Source: DASYYE01 sp035946955
Lineage (GTDB): Bacteria > Actinomycetota > Actinomycetes > Streptosporangiales > Streptosporangiaceae
Reading direction: 5' to 3'
DNA length: 52,013 bases
NCBI GenBank assembly: GCA_035946955.1
Contig: DASYYE010000151.1
Span: 1-52,013 of the forward strand
Shown: positions 31,350-39,893 of the stretch, one piece after another
Position numbering within the stretch: position 1 is the stretch's first letter
Layout: each line of letters opens with the position of its first letter
Notes under the pieces: generated by a model
The model's input: only the letters and a program-made list of their open reading frames with translations
What the model was told of the DNA's origin: nothing
The model's database searches: none
Made by a program: the position numbers and the translations under genes

Positions 31350-32927
31350 ATGAAGGACGCCGAGAAGCTCCGGTCCCGCTTGCTACGCGCCGTCGGCGAT
31401 GCGCAGGCCCCGCGCGGCCCGGGGAAGGAGGCCGCTGCTCGTCCGGCAGTGCACTCCGCCACCGGTCAGGTATCCACCGGTGTCCTCGGGGCGGTGCCGT
31501 GGGTGCTGTCGGGGCGGTCGGCGGAGGCGTTGCGTGAGCAGGCGCTGCGGTTGCGGGACAGCGTGGCCGGGGACGCGGATCTGCCGGTCGCGGAGGTGGG
31601 GTATTCGCTGGTGACGACGCGATCGCTGTTCGAGCACCGTCAGGTAGTGATCGGTGCGGGTCGGGACGAGTTGCTCGCCGGCCTGGCCGCCATTGCCGAG
31701 GGGGACGAGAGTCCCGCTGGTGTGGTTTCTGGCGTCGCGAAGCCGGTGGGCGGGACGGTGTTGGTGTTCCCGGGCCAGGGGTGGCAGTGGGCGGGGATGG
31801 GGCGTGAGCTGTGGGAGTCGTGCCCGGTGTTCGCCGAGCAGATGCGTGGGTGCGCAGCAGCGCTGGCGCCGTGGGTGTCCTGGTCGCTGATCGACACCGT
31901 GTGTGGCGGGCCGGAGGCGGCAGACCTGGACCGGGTTGACGTCGTACAGCCGGTGCTGTTCGCGATGATGGTGTCGCTGGCGCGGGTGTGGCGTTCACTG
32001 GGGGTGACACCTGACGCGGTGATCGGCCACTCCCAGGGTGAGATCGCTGCGGCCTGCGCCGCAGGGGCACTGACACTGCCAGACGCGGCCAAGATCGTGG
32101 CCCTGCGGTCCCGGCTGCTGGCCACGGTCACCCAGGATGGCGGCATGGCCGGGATCATGCTGCCCGAACACCGGGTGCGGGAGCTCCTGGAGCGGATCGG
32201 TTCACAGGCTGTGATCGCGGCGGTCAACGGACCGAACTCGACAACGGTCTCTGGGAAGGCTTCAGCGGTCAGGGACCTGGTGGCGGCCTGTGAATCCGAG
32301 CGCGTTCGCACACGGTGGGTCCCGGCGAGCGTTGCCGGGCACTCGCCGCTGATGGACCAGTTCGAGGCCCACTTCCGGGAGGAGCTGGGCCGGGTCACAC
32401 CCGTGTCCTCGCCGGTGGCGTTCTACTCCACGGTGACCGGTGGGCTGATCGGCACCGAAGAGCTGGACGCGGACTACTGGTTCCGTAACCTGCGCGAACC
32501 GGTCCAGTTCCAAGCCACCATTAGGCGCCTGCTTGAACAGGGGCATGGCGCGTTCATCGAAGTCAGCGCGCACCCGGTGCTCATGATGAACATCCGGGAG
32601 ATGCTCGGTGCCACCCCCGGTGCCGCCGGGGTAACGGTGGGTTCGCTGCGTCGCGGTGAGGGCGGGCTGGCGCGGTTGTACCGGTGGGCCGCCGAGGCCT
32701 TCGTGGCGGGCGTCGCGGTGTCCTGGGAAGCGGCGTTCCCGGACTGGGACGGCGGTGGGTCGAGTCGCCCACGTACGCCTGTTCGTGGCAGTGAGCAGGC
32801 GGCGCATCCATCGCTGGGCTTCGAGCCGCTACCGTTCCCGACGCGCGACCATCGTGGCTGGGCGGTGAGGTGGCGATCTGGCTGCGCGCTTCCTGAATTC
32901 CTCGACCCGCCGCCAAACTACCGTTAG
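31350..32927 (+). pseudogene. Stranded type I PKS acyltransferase fragment
   Basis: A 525-residue frame. Residues 45-110 are a KS-to-AT linker (VLSGRSAEALREQALRLR) and residues 120-430 a full AT domain: VFPGQGWQWAGMG, the GHSQGEIAAA nucleophile elbow, and VAGHSPLMDQ at the specificity site. GHSQG with VAGH points to a branched extender such as ethylmalonyl rather than malonyl. The post-AT linker PTYAF-like signature is found at 32768-32779 (CCC-ACG-TAC-GCC) but in another frame, so the last 50 or so residues are frameshifted and end at a stop. No KS, KR or ACP is attached. It is probably a relic of a modular PKS, though the AT domain could still act in trans. Confidence 0.7.
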
Positions 32928-33170
32928 TGAATGTCCGGCTGGCCAGAGAACGGACCCTTCGTGTGATCGGGGGATCCATCGTCATAATGCCTCCGGTGAT
33001 GACATCGGGAGTGGCGCAGGAACATCCCGGTTGAGCGACTCAGCCCATGAGAATAGAGGTCGGAGAGCACGGTCTTGACATCGTCATAATGGGGTCGCGA
33101 GCCAGGCGTCCTCGCCATACGTCATGCCCCTTCGCCGCAACTGCGCATTTTCGAACAACGAGCTGTTGCC
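32924..33170 (-). pseudogene. Frameshifted cytochrome P450 relic
   Basis: Reading leftward, one frame (33084-33323) ends GMTYGEDAWLATPL and the adjacent frame (32924-33118) continues PHYDDVKTVLSD, then SPDHTKGPF. Together these recall the P450 N-terminal run (GEDAWLVTxYDDVKTVLSD, then DPPDHTRLRRLV). The frame shift, the missing remainder and the lack of a heme loop show a decayed fragment. It shares this debris zone with the AT fragment and a 13-base direct repeat. Confidence 0.6.
32977..33091. repeat. Pair of 13-bp direct repeats CATCGTCATAATG
   Basis: Identical copies at 32977-32989 and 33079-33091, 102 bases apart, within the P450 relic. They may be the footprint of a small tandem duplication or of a deletion. 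The remainder of the 32928-33326 gap shows no intact gene. Confidence 0.5.
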
Positions 33171-33326
33171 ATCTGCATTCAAACATGGCAGGTTTGTACG
33201 CCACGCGAATGACCTTCCGCTCAGACTCTCCCTGGGTCGGGCTCTCCGCGTGCTGGAAGGGTGCAATTTCTGTGCGACGGCAATGCTTGCCGTGCGACTC
33301 ACCACTAATCGTCTGGAGGACATTCA

Positions 33327-34019
33327 TTGAGCACTGTGACACGGCTCGCCAAACTGGGAGCGGTGGGGGTCTTGGCGCTGAGCGCGGGCTGCGGCGCCGC
33401 AAAGGGTCCGGCCATCAGTCCCACGGACGCAAGCACTACGCCGGGCCACCCTGCTATGCCAGCCTTGCGCTCAAGCATCAACGCGGCAGTGAACCATGCG
33501 GACAGCGTTCACGCTGCAGGATCGGTCAGGGATAAGGGCCAGCGCGTCTCATGGCAGGTGAACCTGACACGGTCAGGCGATGTGTCAGGGACCATGGCCG
33601 CCGGGCGGACCAGGGTTCGGTTGCTGGTGGTGCGTGGGCGCGCCTATGTTGAGGCGACCCCCCGCCTGCTCAGGCAGCAAGGCGCCCCAGCGTCTGTGTG
33701 CAGGCTCATATGCGGGAAGTGGATCAATGCTCCGAGTTCTTTGCGGACCACCTTTGGTCAAGCACGTTGGGGGAACCTGATGGCTCCCCTTACCCGCGCG
33801 CTATCCCGCACAGCGCTGAGCTACGCGGGTCCGGCCACCGTGGCTGGTCAGTCGGCCTGGGAGCTGAACCTCACTGGGGGCGGGAAACTGCTGGTGTCCA
33901 GCAAGGGCACGCCTTTCCCGCTGGAACTGGCCATCCACGGCTCTCAATTCGACTTCAGCCAGTGGAATAGTGCGCCTAAGCCGACCACTCCACCAGAGAG
34001 CAAGATCTTCCACACCTAA
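33327..34019 (+). CDS. Secreted lipoprotein, LppX/LprG-like
   Basis: A 230-residue protein with a lipoprotein signal: positive N-terminus, hydrophobic core GAVGVLALS and lipobox LSAGC with Cys22. The mature part is mostly beta-rich (VSWQVNLTRSGDVSGTMAAG, AWELNLTGGGKLLVSSKG), as in LppX/LprAFG-like lipid- or glycolipid-binding lipoproteins of actinobacteria. The start is TTG 33327 with GGAGG eight bases before. It stands alone between pathway debris and the glycoside hydrolases. The family call is from the overall pattern only. Confidence 0.7.
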   Translation: MSTVTRLAKLGAVGVLALSAGCGAAKGPAISPTDASTTPGHPAMPALRSSINAAVNHADSVHAAGSVRDKGQRVSWQVNLTRSGDVSGTMAAGRTRVRLLVVRGRAYVEATPRLLRQQGAPASVCRLICGKWINAPSSLRTTFGQARWGNLMAPLTRALSRTALSYAGPATVAGQSAWELNLTGGGKLLVSSKGTPFPLELAIHGSQFDFSQWNSAPKPTTPPESKIFHT

Positions 34020-34099
34020 CGGGTGTCCGAAGCCGGCCGGGGACCAGCGGCTATCGGTCAGGCGGGCTTGATGGCGTGATGCGCTCCACCCAAGGTGTT

Positions 34100-34133
34100 G
34101 GTCCCGGTGCGGGTCTGAACCTGCACCGGGACC
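34100..34133. terminator. Bidirectional terminator hairpin
   Basis: Perfect 11-base arms GGTCCCGGTGC / GCACCGGGACC around a 12-base loop, between the ends of the converging lipoprotein and GH3 genes. Confidence 0.6.
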
Positions 34134-34189
34134 GGTCGCGGGCTGGCGCCGACCGCGCTAGCGCATGCCCGGCGAGCGAGCCAGCCGCG

Positions 34190-37009
34190 TCAGGCGGGGG
34201 AAACCCAGACCTGGTTGGCGTTGCCGCTGCAGCTCCAGATCTGGACCTGTGTACCCGGGTTCGTGGAGTAGTTGGTGTCGTCCAGGCAGGCGTTGGACTG
34301 CGGGTTGAGCAGTGCGCCGTCGGACTGCGGCTGCCAGACCTGGGCGCCCGTGCCGTTGCACGTGTAGAGGTCCACCAGTGTGCCGTTGGCGGTGCCGCCG
34401 CCGACCACGTCGAGGCACTTGCCGTCGGCGTGGATGGTGCCGTTCGGCTCCTCGGTCCACTGCTGGCCGTTGGTTCCGTTGCAGGTGTAGATCTGCACCT
34501 TGGTGCCATCGGTGTTGTTGTCGTCGGCCACGTCCAGGCACAGGCCCTGGTAACCGACCAGCGACGTCGTCGGGATGCCGTCACCGCCCGGAGCGACCGT
34601 CCAGGTGAACGAGGTGGTGGCGGCGGCTCCCGTGCCGTCCTTTGCCTGGACCGTCACGGTGGAGGTTCCGGCCTTCGTCGGGGTGCCGGTGATCGTGCCT
34701 GAGCTGGAGACCGAAGTGCCCGCCGGCAGGCCGGTCGCGGAGAAGCTCAGTGTCTGGCCGGTGTTGGTGTCGCTGGCCGGCACCGGCACGGACACCGACG
34801 CGCCCGCGAGTTCCTCCTGTGGGCCCGGGTTGGTGATTGTCACCGGCTGACCGAGCTGCGCCGAGGTGACCGAGAGCGTTCCGGACAGCGGCAGGTGGGC
34901 GTCGGAGTCGCCGACCTCGATGCCGTATGTACCAGTGCTGGTCGCCCAGTTGTTGCTGGTGGAATTCCAGTACTGCAGGTTGCGCTGGGTGAGCTGGAAC
35001 CTGACGGTCTTGCTGGCACCGGCAGCCAGGTTCACCCGGGCGAATCCTTCGAGCTGGCGTGGTGGCTCGCCGGAGGCGGCCGGGTCGGCGACGTAAAGCT
35101 GTACGACGTCGGCTCCCGCCCGGGAGCCGGTGTTCGCCACGGTGGCCGAGACCGTCGCCGCGCCGCCCCTGACCAGCGTGCCGACCTTCAGGTTGCTAAA
35201 CGCGAAGCTGGTGTAGGACAAGCCGTAGCCGAACGGGAACAGTGGGGTCAGGCCCTGTGAGTCGTACCAGCGGTAGCCGACGCGGATACCTTCGGAGTAC
35301 TGCACGGTCCCGTTCTGGCCTGGCCACTGCTGCGGGGTGCTGGCCGGAACCTGGGACAGCGACGTCGGGAAGGTCACGGTCAGGTGACCCGACGGGTCGA
35401 CCGTGCCGAACAGCAGCGCCGCGATGGCCGTGCCGTCCTCCTGGCCCGGGTACCAGGCCTCCATCACCCCGGCGACTGACGACAGCCACGGCATGGTGAC
35501 CGCGGAGCCGCTGTTGATCACGACGATCGTGTTCGGGTTGGCAGCAGCGACGGCGGAGATCAGCGAGTTGTCCGCGCCCGACAGGTCGATGCTGGACAGG
35601 TCGGAGCCCTCAGACTCGGAGTTGCTGACGAAGACCACCGCGACGGTCGAGGAGGCGGCGAGCGCGGCAGCGGAACTGTCTGACGATCCGTCGTTGAAGT
35701 TCACCGTGACCCCACTGGGGGCGGCCGCGGTGATACCCTGCAGCGGCGTGATCGTCCCACTGGAGTCGACTCCCGCGCTGCCGCCGCCGACGGTCAGCGC
35801 GCCGCTGGAGGCATCTGACCCGATGACAGCGATCGAGCTGTCCGACGAGGTCAGCGGGAGCACGCTGCCACTGTTCTTCAGCAGCACCGTTCCTTCCTCG
35901 GCGAGCTTCAGCGCGTCCGCCTGGTCCGTGCCACTGGTGGCCGGTTCCGCTGGGGAGCCGGCGGGCGGCTCGTCGAACAGGCCGAAGGCGAACATCTCGG
36001 TGAGCACGCTGGACACCATGGAGTTCAGCGTGGCCGTACTGACCTGGCCCGAGGACACCGCACTGGCCAGCGCGCTGCCATAGAAGCCGTCGTTGCCTGG
36101 CATGTCCATGTCCAGGCCGGCGTTGGCCGAGGGAACCGTGGAGTGGGTGGCGCCCCAGTCGGAAGTGACGAACCCGCCGTAACCGTCCTGCTGACGCAGC
36201 ACATTGGTCAGCAGTGAGGGGTTCTGGCAGGCGTAGGTGCCGTTGATCGTGCTGTAAGAGCACATCACCGAGGACGCCGCGCCCTGCTGCACCGAGTTCT
36301 GGAAGGCCGGCAGGTAAATCTCCTGCTCGGCGCGGGTGCTGATGACCGCGTTGTCGGACGGGGTGTTGCGGTTGGTCTCCTGGTTGTACACCGCCAAGTG
36401 CTTGACCTGGGCCATCACCCCGGTGGACTGGACACCCCGGATGTCAGCCGCGGCCAGCTTCCCGACCAGGTACGGATCCTCGCCGATCGACTCGAAGGCG
36501 CGTCCCCAGCGCGGGTCGCGCACGATGTTGATGGTCGGGCCGAGGTCAACGGTGCTGCCCTTGGCGGCCTGCTCGTTTCCGATCACCTGGCCGTAGCTCT
36601 GCTCAGCCGAGGTGTCCCAGGTCGCCGCGACGTCGGTCGGCGCGGGCAGCTGGGTGACGTTGGTCAGGCCGTCGCCTACCCCGGCCGGGCCGTCCTGCAG
36701 GTTCATCGCCGGAATGCACAGCGACCCGACGGCTGGGATGAACCCCACGTAGCTGGAGCCACTGGACCCGGTGAGCAGGTTGACCTTCTGGGTCAGGCTC
36801 ATCTGGCCCATCAGCTGGCTAACCCGCTGGCTGATCGGCGCGCTCGAACCGACCCAGGGGCAGGCGGTGATGGCGGCGGCTGATTGGGGGGCCGCGCCGA
36901 GCGCCGCGGTCAGCGAGGCTGCTGCGAGCGTGGTGGCTGCTGCGGTGGCGCGCCATTTGGCCGATTTGGACGGCCTAGGGGGTGCGAATGGCATGCGGAA
37001 ACGAGCCAT
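34190..37009 (-). CDS. Secreted GH3 glycoside hydrolase with FN3-like, Ig-like and ricin-B domains
   Basis: A 939-residue exported beta-glucosidase or beta-xylosidase. An Arg-rich signal peptide ends near QSAAA. Next comes the GH3 barrel with the nucleophile Asp in GFVTSDWGATHST and the KHLAVYNQETNR loop, then the GH3 C-terminal domain (IAVIGSDASSGALTVGGGSAG), an FN3-like domain (VSATVANTGSRAGADVVQLY) and a putative-Ig repeat (LSFSATGLPAGTSVSSSGTI). A ricin-type lectin domain of about 125 residues with QxW repeats (QQWTEE, QVWQPQ, QVWVSP) closes the protein. ATG 37009 follows AAGGAGG. The LacI gene upstream is the likely regulator. The substrate is probably an oligosaccharide released from beta-glucan or xylan; the family includes several specificities. 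Confidence 0.92.
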   Translation of the reverse strand: MARFRMPFAPPRPSKSAKWRATAAATTLAAASLTAALGAAPQSAAAITACPWVGSSAPISQRVSQLMGQMSLTQKVNLLTGSSGSSYVGFIPAVGSLCIPAMNLQDGPAGVGDGLTNVTQLPAPTDVAATWDTSAEQSYGQVIGNEQAAKGSTVDLGPTINIVRDPRWGRAFESIGEDPYLVGKLAAADIRGVQSTGVMAQVKHLAVYNQETNRNTPSDNAVISTRAEQEIYLPAFQNSVQQGAASSVMCSYSTINGTYACQNPSLLTNVLRQQDGYGGFVTSDWGATHSTVPSANAGLDMDMPGNDGFYGSALASAVSSGQVSTATLNSMVSSVLTEMFAFGLFDEPPAGSPAEPATSGTDQADALKLAEEGTVLLKNSGSVLPLTSSDSSIAVIGSDASSGALTVGGGSAGVDSSGTITPLQGITAAAPSGVTVNFNDGSSDSSAAALAASSTVAVVFVSNSESEGSDLSSIDLSGADNSLISAVAAANPNTIVVINSGSAVTMPWLSSVAGVMEAWYPGQEDGTAIAALLFGTVDPSGHLTVTFPTSLSQVPASTPQQWPGQNGTVQYSEGIRVGYRWYDSQGLTPLFPFGYGLSYTSFAFSNLKVGTLVRGGAATVSATVANTGSRAGADVVQLYVADPAASGEPPRQLEGFARVNLAAGASKTVRFQLTQRNLQYWNSTSNNWATSTGTYGIEVGDSDAHLPLSGTLSVTSAQLGQPVTITNPGPQEELAGASVSVPVPASDTNTGQTLSFSATGLPAGTSVSSSGTITGTPTKAGTSTVTVQAKDGTGAAATTSFTWTVAPGGDGIPTTSLVGYQGLCLDVADDNNTDGTKVQIYTCNGTNGQQWTEEPNGTIHADGKCLDVVGGGTANGTLVDLYTCNGTGAQVWQPQSDGALLNPQSNACLDDTNYSTNPGTQVQIWSCSGNANQVWVSPA

Positions 37010-37059
37010 GGTTCCTCCTTGGGCAGGCTTGCCGGACAACATAGGGTTTGCGGAATGTG

Positions 37060-37140
37060 GCAGGCTAGATGTGGGTCCAGGAAAAAACCGTTAACAATTC
37101 TTCATAATGGTTCGCCCCCTCCTTAGGATCGGCCGCGTCG
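37060..37140. promoter_or_regulatory. Candidate promoter and operator of the GH3 gene
   Basis: The gap of about 270 bases between the GH3 start and the LacI stop contains an A/T-rich island around AACCGTTAACAATTCTTCATAATGG with the near-palindrome ACCGTTAACAAT. In this GC-rich genome such an island before a secreted hydrolase probably holds the promoter and perhaps a LacI-type operator. I see no gene in the gap. Confidence 0.35.
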
Positions 37141-37279
37141 AGGTGGCCTGGACCCGGCGGCAAGGGAGATCACCACAGTGAGTAAGGCATCATGAAATGG
37201 CAGGTCAGAGGCAAGAAGCCGGACAGGGGGCCAGAGCGGCTTCGCGGGGCGTCTTTTGCAACGGCCTGGGCAGGGGTGT

Positions 37280-38335
37280 CTAGTCTGACCTGGCTGCCGG
37301 GCCGGTGCTCTCGCGTACGACCAGGCGTGTCTCGAGTTCCATGCTCAGCGCCTCGTGGGCGTGCCCGTCGAGTTGGCGCATCAGCATCGTGACGGCGGTG
37401 CGGCCCATCTCCTGAAGCGGCTGGCGGACGGTGGTGAGGCGGGGGGTGGTGGCCCGGCTGACGTCGATATCGTCGAAGCCGGTGACGGACAGGTCCTCGG
37501 GTACCCGCAGCCCACGCGCTGCGGCCGCCTCCATCACACCCACCGCGACCTTGTCGTTGAAACACGTCACGGCGCTCGGCCGCGGCCGCAGGTCGAGCAG
37601 TTCCGCGCCGGCCCAGACCCCGGTCTTGGCGGCAGGCTCGCCGTGCCGCATCAGCTCCGGGTCGCCTAGTACACCGGCTTCGGCCAGCGCGGCGAGGTGC
37701 CCGCCGACCCGCTCGTCCCGGGTGTGCCAGTCCGGTGGGCCGGTGATCACCCCGATCCGGCGGTGACCGAGCTCAATCAGGTGCCGGGTGATGGCCCGGG
37801 CACCGGAGAAGTGCGCCGCCGAGATCGACACCATGCCGCGTGGCACGGCCGTACGTGGGTCCACCACCACTAACGGGTAGCTGCGCGTGGCCAGTGCCTC
37901 GAGATCGGCGCGGGGTTCTGGAGGAAGGATCAGCACCGCACCGAACGCGTCGCCGCGACGCGGCAACTCACGCACCACGGTGGACCTGACCACCGCGTTG
38001 CCCGCGTCGAGCAGCATGCGCTGCTCGTATAGTGCCAGCGTCTCGGCGATCGACGTGACGATGTGCCCGAAGTAGTCGGTGAGCAGGTAGGGGCAGCGCA
38101 CGAACACGGGCGGACGGGTGGCTCGCGCCTGCGGGCGCCGGCGCGGCTCGGGTGCCCGGTCGCCAAGCCGTTCGACCACCTGGCGCACCCGCTCACGGGT
38201 GTCCGACGCGACGTTAGCGCCGCCGTTGAGCACCCGGGAGACGGTTGCGATCGACAACCCGGTCTCTGCGGCTATGGCACGCACAGTCACCCGGCCTGTG
38301 CCGGTAACAAGATCTGAAACAAAGTCATGTTTCAT
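37280..38335 (-). CDS. LacI-family transcriptional regulator
   Basis: A 351-residue repressor. The N-terminal helix-turn-helix and hinge read VTVRAIAAETGLSIATVSRVLNG, followed by a periplasmic-binding-protein-like sugar domain (VISISAAHFSGARAITRHLIELGHRRIGVITG, VTCFNDKVAVGVMEAAAARG, LSVTGFDDIDVSRATTPRLTTV). ATG 38335 with GGAGAAG just before it is preferred over an upstream start at 38362. It lies between the leftward GH3 gene and the rightward chitinase gene. It probably responds to an oligosaccharide and controls both sides, and probably itself. Confidence 0.93.
   Translation of the reverse strand: MKHDFVSDLVTGTGRVTVRAIAAETGLSIATVSRVLNGGANVASDTRERVRQVVERLGDRAPEPRRRPQARATRPPVFVRCPYLLTDYFGHIVTSIAETLALYEQRMLLDAGNAVVRSTVVRELPRRGDAFGAVLILPPEPRADLEALATRSYPLVVVDPRTAVPRGMVSISAAHFSGARAITRHLIELGHRRIGVITGPPDWHTRDERVGGHLAALAEAGVLGDPELMRHGEPAAKTGVWAGAELLDLRPRPSAVTCFNDKVAVGVMEAAAARGLRVPEDLSVTGFDDIDVSRATTPRLTTVRQPLQEMGRTAVTMLMRQLDGHAHEALSMELETRLVVRESTGPAARSD
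38315..38334. promoter_or_regulatory. TGAAAC-N8-GTTTCA inverted repeat at the lacI start
   Basis: Two six-base half sites, TGAAAC and GTTTCA, face each other over the first codons of the LacI gene. The same half sites form the tight palindrome at 38449, so this may be an autoregulatory site. Confidence 0.4.
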
Positions 38336-38448
38336 CGCTTCTCCATAACGGCTCGCACCCAAAGATTAACAAGACATCAACATCACATGCACATGGCTTG
38401 ACTCGGTCCAGGCGTGCTGCTCCAATCTCGGCAGAATGGTTTCCAGAT

Positions 38449-38461
38449 TGTTTCAGAAACA
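38449..38461. promoter_or_regulatory. Palindrome TGTTTCAGAAACA, candidate LacI operator before the chitinase gene
   Basis: A perfect 13-bp palindrome with a single central base, 92 bases before the GH18 start, in the lacI/chitinase divergent gap. Size and symmetry fit a LacI-family operator, although these usually centre on CG. Confidence 0.5.
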
Positions 38462-38552
38462 TTCAGGCTGTAGCCCCACCCGGCGGGTCACCCTGCTCCC
38501 CGCCGGGCGCACGAAGGGATCGCCCCGCCGCTATGCGTCTACTGAGGAACCC

Positions 38553-39893
38553 ATGAAACCGTGGCGGGCCGCGCTGGCCCTGGCCACCGCCTCCGCGCTC
38601 ACATCTGGCGGCCTGGCGCTCGCCGCCGCTGCTCCGTCCGCCGCCGCTGGCTCAGCCTTCCCGGCCCACTTCGCCGCGCCCTACCTCCAGATCGCCTCAT
38701 CGGACGCCGGGGACATGGCCGCCGACCAGGCCGCGACCGGCCTGAAGTACTACACCCTGGCCTTCCTCATCCCCCAGTCCGGCTGTACCCCGCTGTGGGA
38801 GGACGACGGCTCCGGAGTCGGCGCCTTCGCCTCGCAGATCAGCGCCATCCAGGCTGCCGGTGGCAATGTGATCATCTCCTTCGGCGGCGCGTCCGGTGGT
38901 GAGCTGGCCCAGACCTGCACGAACGTTTCGCAACTCACCGCCGCCTACCAGAACGTGGTGAACACCTACGGCGTCACCCGGCTGGACTTCGACATCGAGG
39001 GTGGCGTGCTGTCGGACACCGCCGCCACCTCACGGCGTGACCAGGCGCTCGCCGCGCTGCAAACGCAGGATCCGTCGGTGCAGGTCGACTTCACCCTCGC
39101 CGTCTCCCCGCAAGGGCTGCCCACCGGCACCGGCTCGGAGTACGCGCTGCTTCAGGACGCCAAGGCCAAGGGGGTGAGGGTGTCTGTCGTCAACCTCATG
39201 ACCATGGACTTCGGCAACGGCCAGAACCCGCTCGCCGACGCCGAGTCCGCCGCGCAGGGCGCCGCGGGCCAACTCTCGGGCCTGTACGGGATTTCCACCT
39301 CGGCGGCCTACGGGATGATGGGCCTGACGCCCATCGCCGGCCAGAACGACGACAACGAGTTCTTCTCCACCTCCAACGCCTCGACGCTGGAGAGCTTCGC
39401 CGCCTCGCACGGCGTCGCGGAGCTGTCTTTCTGGGAGGTCGACGGCTACGACAAGCCGACCGGCTACCAGTACTCGTCGATCTTCAACAAGATCACAGGG
39501 AGCGGTGGCGGTGGCGCCACTGGGCCGGTCACCGGATACGTGGGCCTGTGCCTGGATGACCGCTCCGCCAGCACCGCGCCGCTCAACCCCGTGCAGGTCT
39601 ACACCTGCAACGGCACCGGAGCCCAGCGGTGGACCTACTCCGGCAACACCCTGTCCGCGCTCGGGAACTGCCTCGACATCAAGTACGGCGGCACGGCCAA
39701 CGGCACCACCGTGGACCTCTACCCGTGCAATGGCACCGGTGCCCAGGTCTGGCAGCACCAGTCCGATGGCGCATACCTGAACCCACAGTCCGGCAAGTGC
39801 CTCGACGACACCAACTGGTCCACCACTCCAGGCACCCAGGCCCAGATCTGGGCCTGCACCGGAAATGCCAACCAGCGATGGAGCCTGCCGTGA
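38553..39893 (+). CDS. Secreted GH18 chitinase-like enzyme with C-terminal ricin-B domain
   Basis: A 446-residue exported protein. The signal peptide is MKPWRAALALATASALTSGG with cleavage after an Ala-rich stretch, followed by a GH18 barrel whose catalytic motif is RLDFDIEGG (DxDxE, Glu as acid). VNLMTMDFGNG and ELSFWEVDGYD are further family landmarks. A Gly linker (GSGGGG) leads to a ricin-type lectin domain with QRW/QVW/QRW repeats that binds polysaccharide. ATG 38553 follows GAGGAA. The gene overlaps the next one as GTGA. It acts outside the cell, probably on chitin; this subgroup also includes endo-N-acetylglucosaminidase-like members. Confidence 0.9.
   Translation: MKPWRAALALATASALTSGGLALAAAAPSAAAGSAFPAHFAAPYLQIASSDAGDMAADQAATGLKYYTLAFLIPQSGCTPLWEDDGSGVGAFASQISAIQAAGGNVIISFGGASGGELAQTCTNVSQLTAAYQNVVNTYGVTRLDFDIEGGVLSDTAATSRRDQALAALQTQDPSVQVDFTLAVSPQGLPTGTGSEYALLQDAKAKGVRVSVVNLMTMDFGNGQNPLADAESAAQGAAGQLSGLYGISTSAAYGMMGLTPIAGQNDDNEFFSTSNASTLESFAASHGVAELSFWEVDGYDKPTGYQYSSIFNKITGSGGGGATGPVTGYVGLCLDDRSASTAPLNPVQVYTCNGTGAQRWTYSGNTLSALGNCLDIKYGGTANGTTVDLYPCNGTGAQVWQHQSDGAYLNPQSGKCLDDTNWSTTPGTQAQIWACTGNANQRWSLP

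Noticed and set aside
33040..33402. Minus-strand frame of 120 codons near the P450 relic
   Set aside because: No family features; the P450-like similarity lies in the two other frames.
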